Shown here: positions 59,090 through 64,000 of the stretch, piece after piece | Layout of the letters: each line of letters starts with the position of its first letter | How positions within the stretch are numbered: position 1 is the stretch's first letter | DNA from: Planococcus citri | Taxonomy: Eukaryota > Arthropoda > Insecta > Hemiptera > Pseudococcidae | Length of the DNA stretch: 64,000 bases | NCBI RefSeq assembly: GCF_950023065.1 | Contig: NC_088678.1 | Location: 67,114,460-67,178,459 of the forward strand | Direction: 5' to 3' | Made by a program: the position numbers and the translations under genes | Notes under the pieces: model-generated | Told to the model about the DNA's origin: nothing | What the model saw: the letters and a program-made list of their open reading frames with translations, nothing else | Database searches by the model: none

Positions 59090-60553
59090 TCAATTTTGTT
59101 TGACATTTTTTTCCAAATAATTATACTTTTGGTATTGAAAAATTTGAAAAAAATTGTGTATTGAATTCGGAAAATTGAAAGATAAATGCTTCGACTTACC
59201 TTCCAAGGACGGCATCAACTGACTGCCAATGGCTCTTTCGATATTCTTCATGATTAATTCGGAAAATATGGACGCCTTGGGCGGTCTCGAAGACATCGAG
59301 CTGACATGCGTCACATTATAGTCTCGTGCCTCGACCACTAATCGTTTAGTCTCAAAATCCGCAGTAATGTAAAGATTATCGATACTGAAATCCATCTCGT
59401 AAAACTTGAAGTTATTGAATTCCGTATTGTCCAACTTCATGGTTCCGCAGATATTTTTCACAATCAGAGTGTAAGCAGATTTACCAAACGTCGTGTTGGG
59501 TTTAAGTGTTTCGAAGTTCGATAATCCTTTAATTTTAATGTCTACTAAATCTATTCCGACGAACGATACGGTTGGGATGAAATAATAGTATTTTTGTTCG
59601 TTTAGAGGGAAATCTGGATAGGCTAAGGTGATGTTTTGTTTCGGATTGTGGCAAAAGCTGGAGCTGAAAGCGTGTAGGAATTTTTCATTGGAATTTACAT
59701 TATCGTGGATCATCGATGGTATTCCGGATCTAATTTTTTTAATCAGTTTGGCCAGCGTGTTGCGAGGTATTTCTGTACGACTCCAGGGTACAGTTACCTG
59801 AAATTATTGGTAGGTAGTTTATAGGCACAGAGGTGGTTTGTTTTCAAACTTGATGAATTAGAAATGAAATGAAATATCAACTTACGTAATTGGAAATATG
59901 ATTGTGTACGATATGGACTTGGAATCTCTTCGAAGTTTTCGTACCTGTGATGACGATATCTCTGAATTTTGCATGTGTTTTGAAACTAGCATGTGTTCTT
60001 CCTGGTGACGTATCCATGAACCCTAGGACTTTGAAGATGAGCTCGTCGTTGAATAAATGCTGCCATAACATACGTGAAATAACGAAACCATTATCGATAA
60101 AATATTCGCGATTAATTAATTTTCATTTCCGATGATTTTCCTATTACCGTTTTATTCTTAGGGAATTCGCAGTAGATTTGAGGCGACGATAGGGGTTCCC
60201 AAATAGATACGTTTATATGATGACAAAATATATTTTTGGTGAATGGAGCGATTCTCGTGCCTAAAGGAAGATCAAAATCGCTGTCGCGACTTTCCATGTA
60301 ACTGACTAGATTCATCGTTGAAGTTGGATGAACGCTGTGGAATGTTTTTATGATGGCTTCGTTTAGAGGGATGGTTATGTCGGTTTCATTTTCTTCGCCG
60401 GAATTGGTTTCTATGCCTGAGGTGAATTCTGAAAATTCAAGTATCTTGGAATTTATTTGACCTGATTAGTTATATTGATAAATTATTTGAAGTTATTTAC
60501 CTACCTTTCAATGCAAACAGCACGAAAAAAATTATATTTTTTGTCGAGTTCAT
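59090..60553 (-). CDS. Gene I: divergent secreted member of the tandem family
   Basis: Exons: 60505-60553 (MNSTKNIIFFVLFALK plus G), 60148-60428 (starts EFTSGIETNSGEENETD), 59886-60059 (starts HLFNDELIFKVLGFMD) and 59090-59797 (starts VTVPWSRTEIPRNTL). Phases 1/0/0 give 403 residues. Core: QKYYYFIPTVSFVG, LVDIKIKGLSNFETL, LIVKNICGTMKLD, EMDFSIDNLYITADF, LVVEARDYNVTHVSS and IMKNIERAIGSQLMPSLEG. A good donor (GGAAG|GTAAGT, exon end 59200) lies after PSLEG at the same place and phase as an intron in gene J, so the last 36 residues may be intron read-through and a fifth exon may exist. Secreted by prediction. IKIKGLSNFE recalls takeout/JHBP proteins. Confidence 0.7.
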
Positions 60554-61190
60554 GTTACAAATACCTTATTTGAAGAATAAAAAACTCACTGTCTACTCGA
60601 TTGCTCCATATTCTTTATGTAATTTGACTTTATCGATACGTTGGAAGTTTTTTTCAATACATTATCGCTGTGGTGGGGCGATCTATATTGAAATTTTATA
60701 CGAATATAAGTTACTGTACGAATTTAAATGGAGCGATGTAGATCTACTATCGTTTAATATGTTCCGAGTAATTTATATTTTGAAAATGATCAAAATAAAC
60801 GTAGGCTTATTGCGATACTCGATCAGATATGTTGATGAATTTTTGCTTGGGTTGGTTTTTGACCATTTTTGGATATGAATTGTGGTGAAATTGCTATCTA
60901 GTTCAAGGAGCGATTATTCCAACCTCGAAAGATAACTGCTGAATTATGCTCAAATGAAAACTTCATGACGTAAAAAATGTAATAATTTATTAGAAAAAAT
61001 GTATAAAATATTGTTGAAAAATGAAAATCGTCAAGTTGTACATACCTACTTATTAGGTACCAAAAGAAAAAATGTAAATAACAACCTTTTGGAAGTTTTA
61101 AAAAATGTTTGCTGAAGAAAGAGATCTTTTCTCTCTTAGTTTACTGATGAGGAGATGAATACCTAGAGTTGTTGAATTCAGTTGTATATT
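60554..61190. other. Intergenic between I and J
   Basis: Upstream of gene I. A plus-strand frame of 108 codons (60552-60878) is Tyr/Leu-rich, lacks relatives here and overlaps the presumed promoter; not accepted. Confidence 0.3.
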
Positions 61191-64000
61191 CTATAAATAA
61201 TTTTGAATCTTCGTTTTGTTTTTTATGTACGTTCTTGTAGAATTATTCGCAATTTTCCGGGCTACATTCCTTTTAAAAATTTTAGTAGCAATAGTATCTT
61301 CGGTAATAAATTGACTATAGTCTTCATTGAATGGAATCCACTTCTTGCATAATTCCTTCGTCTTGTTCCAATCCAATTCTGAGGATATTTCTGAGCATTT
61401 CTGTTCCATTGGATCGTCAATTTCATGCGCTTTCCAAACTGGTTTAATTGAAAAACAGAAAGATAAAATATTGCATTGTTGTAGTTTGGTACTAGCAGAC
61501 TATATTGATTGAAATTCTTCAAGATAACAATCCAACGTGTTTAAAAATTTTCAAGTTTAGCAATACTTCTTGACTTACTAACCCATTTCGTATTATTATT
61601 TATTTGTACATCTTGCCATTTAATTAATCGACTAATCGATATTTTTTTTGTTTTTATGTTGCAGGTGAGTTCGTCGTGAATAATTGAGAAAGTTTTTATG
61701 CGTAAGTTGAGAATTTCATTTTCTTTACTGAGTAATGATTTGAACGAAAATGTTTCTGCAAACGAATCTGGTATGGATTCATTTTTCAAGATTTTTTTTG
61801 TCAAACTTATCAAGAAATAAAAGTCCGGCCCTTTGTTTCAATTTTGTTGAGGTCTCGAAAAAGCCATGATTTTACAATGGTTACAAAACAGTACGATTTT
61901 GTTACAATTTTTCCTGAATTATAAAAAAAGAGATCTGTTATTGTAAAAATTTCGAAAAATCGTCATATTTTTGTCAAAATTGCAAAAAAAGACCTGTTTT
62001 TGTCAATTTTGTAAGAAGGTTTCTGCTATTTTCAAAATTTTGCAAAAATCCAAATCTAGCCAAAACTGTAAAATGATTATAATTTTTACCAAAATTCCAA
62101 AAAAAAGTCTCCTTTTTTGGCATAACTGCAAAGAAGTTCTGTTTGTGTCAAAATTGTTGAAAAGTTTTGTGTTCTATCGAAGTTGCAAAAAAAAACCATC
62201 TTTCCACCAAAATAGCAAAATTATCTTTGTTTCATTTTTTTTTTTTTACCAAAATTGCAAAAATTCCCTGTTTTTTGTCCTAAGTATCTACTTAATTGCA
62301 AAGAAATCCTGTACTTGTCAGAATTGTGATAAATCCTGTTTTGTCAGTGTTGAAAAAAGTTCAGTTTTGTGTCAAAGTTGCAAAAAATCCTTCTTTTTAC
62401 CAAAATAGCAAAAATGTTCTTGTTTTAGCCATTTTTTTTTCTTTACCAAAATTGCAAAAACTTCCTGTTTTTTTTTCTTAGATAGGTATCTACTTAATTG
62501 CAAAGAAATCATGTTCTTGTTAGGTAATAATTGTGAAAAATCTTGTTTTGCCAATGTTGTAAAATAGTTCTTTTTTGTCAAAGTTGCCAAACAATCCGTT
62601 TTCCCACCAAAATCCTTCTTACCATAATTTCAAAGAACCCTGTTTTTTTTTTCAAAACTGCAAAGAACTCTGTTTTTTTTTTTTTGTCAAAAATTGCTGG
62701 AAGTTTCCTTCAAAATTGTGAGGAACAGTCGATTTCAAAATTGTTGAAAAAATCATGTTTTTTCCTGCCAAAAAAGCAACAATAGTAACTATTGCTTTAG
62801 CCAAAATTAACAACAGAAAAAATTCATGCTTTTTTTGATCAAAATGACAAAAATGACTATTTTGGCCAAAATTGCAGTAAAATCATGTTTTAGCTTGAAT
62901 TTCAAAAAAGTCGTATTTAAATCGGAATTCAGAAGTCTTATTTTTTTTAATTTTTTTTTCAAATAACTAAGTAAATTGCAAAGAAGTTTTTTTTTTATAA
63001 TCAAAATTGCAAAAATTTCTTGTTTTTGATCACCAAAAAATTGTATTTTTTCTAATTTTCCAAGAAGTTGCTGCATTTTTCATGTTTTTTTCAACATACT
63101 TAACTACGTACATAGGTACTTGAAAATTTTACAACTTTTTTTTATAGAAAATTTTTGATTTGAACGCGTTTTAATCCTCTCCTCCTCCCGTCCTTTCCCT
63201 TTTCCTATTCGACATTTTCCACAAAATTACAGAAACTGCAGCAATTTAATGCAATGGTGCATGTTAAATGGTTTTTTTTGTGAGGGGGGGGATTCTAAAT
63301 TTTTATTCATAAATAAAATTTTTTATGTTTTCACCCTTTGAAGGCGGAAGGAGCTGAATTATTTCATTGAATTTTTTTTTTAGGGTGTTTATATTAAAAT
63401 GACTAGATTTGAAGTAATTTTTTGTTCAAGTGATGGGTTTTCTTATCAGAAATATCTCAATTTTTCCAATTTTCCACCTTGAAAATATCGATATTTATAT
63501 TTCAATATCGATATATTGAAGTAAATTTCAATATATCAACAGTTCAACACCACCATGTCTGCCTGTTCATTTTTGTGGCTCTAATTGAAAGATGAAGAGT
63601 TTTGACTTGAATAAATTTTGACCGACGTTGCTCTACTTTTGGAAAAAATTCCCTTCCGAAATTCCTGTTTTTATTCATATAGTTTTGTATAATGTCCTGC
63701 TTTTTATAGACACACTATTGGTATAGGATTTTCATTTTTCTGCAGCTCAATGTTGGGCATTGTTTGGTCAAATGGTAGGAAACTACGAACTATACGTACC
63801 ATTGAATCGTGGCATAAACGAAAACGCAATGGCTGATTCGATACTCCTCACTATGCCCTCTGATTGAATACTGGTCACTGGAATATTCCCTTCAGCTGTA
63901 TTAACCGTACACCAATGCGCACCTACTTTTAATCCAATGCCATAACGTTCTGTAAACCTATCCTTCGAAATTGAAAGATAATCCGCGTGGAAATTGAATT
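61191..64000 (-). CDS. Gene J: tandem-family member with two extra 3' exons; 5' end off the right edge
   Basis: Exon 4 (63800-64000+, incomplete) reads FNFHADYLSISKD, HWCTVNTAEGNIPVTSIQSE and GIVRSIESAIAFSFMPRFN, the family's SFNAD...IVERIESVI block. A donor (AATG|GTACGT, phase 1) joins exon 5 (61579-61755, starts after TTTGCAG, ETFSFKSLLSKENE), whose donor GTTA|GTAAGT (phase 1) joins exon 6 (61438 down to the stop at 61191), reading IWKAHEIDDPMEQKCSE and ending KTKIQNYL. Phases fit at both joins, which supports a genuine six-exon gene. The extra C-terminal part is about 140 residues, Lys/Ile-rich with a few cysteines. Function unknown. Confidence 0.62.
61880..63090. repeat. Degenerate AAAATTGCAAAAA array in gene J intron 4
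   Basis: About 1.2 kb of 30-45-bp units such as CCAAAATTGCAAAAA plus TCCTGTTTTTGTC. It is the inverse-orientation relative (or a cousin) of the TTGCCAAAAA arrays. Plus-strand frames through it (such as 61971-62408) give Cys/Lys/Ser-rich repeats and are not genes. Confidence 0.6.
63091..63799. other. Rest of gene J intron 4
   Basis: Contains a G-run near 63286-63292 and an ATATCGATATT-rich spot at about 63486-63520. No exon seen. Confidence 0.3.

Noticed and set aside
60552..60878. Plus-strand 108-codon frame next to gene I
   Set aside because: No related sequence in the window, and it overlaps the presumed promoter of gene I; likely chance.
61971..62785. Plus-strand frames rich in KKSCF-type words
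   Set aside because: Translation of the AAAATTGCAAAAA repeat array; the repeating residues follow the DNA repeat.

Overview
The window is AT-rich eukaryotic (insect) nuclear DNA. Genes are split by short introns with GT-AG borders, encode secreted proteins, and are surrounded by insect-type transposons (a Ty1/copia element, RTE-like and Jockey/I-like LINE pieces, TTAA-flanked MITEs, a long-arm foldback element). The many GTAGGTAC-type words and the expanded lineage-specific gene family made me think of a hemipteran such as a mealybug, but species is inference only.

Every host gene I can support lies on the minus strand, so transcription runs from right to left. From 64000 down to 16471 there is a tandem array of ten related genes (called A to J here, A being leftmost). 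Typical members have a signal-peptide exon ending in one extra G (phase 1), a second exon usually opening with ENxPT, a third exon of about 50-60 codons, and a large last exon with the core motif HYYFI...LSNVTI.G.WN.....SFNAD.....FK...YSVTETESN...IVERIESVI. A to F and I give complete in-phase reading frames of about 360-420 residues. G has lost exons 1-2, H carries a Ser/Thr-rich insert and a short last exon with an early stop, and J has two further exons and runs off the right edge. I do not recognise the family by name; a weak resemblance to takeout/JHBP/group-7-allergen (TULIP) proteins is offered as a hypothesis.

The left 16 kb holds two copies of a duplicated segment. Each has a trypsin-like (S1) protease gene and, downstream, a small two-exon membrane protein with an acidic N-terminus and an isoleucine-rich membrane anchor. 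Each protease copy has its own blemish: copy 1 has a 5-nt insertion at the start of an exon, and copy 2 has GDSGGP changed to GYSGGP. Copy 1's segment carries an internally deleted LINE; copy 2's carries a 2.15-kb foldback element and two adjoining TTAA-bounded inverted-repeat elements.

Between genes B and C sits an apparently intact copia-type retrotransposon (28024-34078) with 421-bp LTRs that differ at one base by eye and a 5-bp target duplication. The introns and spacers are filled with degenerate repeats: roughly 30-35-bp TTGCCAAAAA arrays, a tandem array of about 300-bp units, a T-rich TTTTCAG array, and a TCGATGT-rich tract. No rRNA, tRNA, CRISPR or bacterial-type features were seen. 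All gene models are splice-site-and-homology models made by eye within the window, without transcript support.
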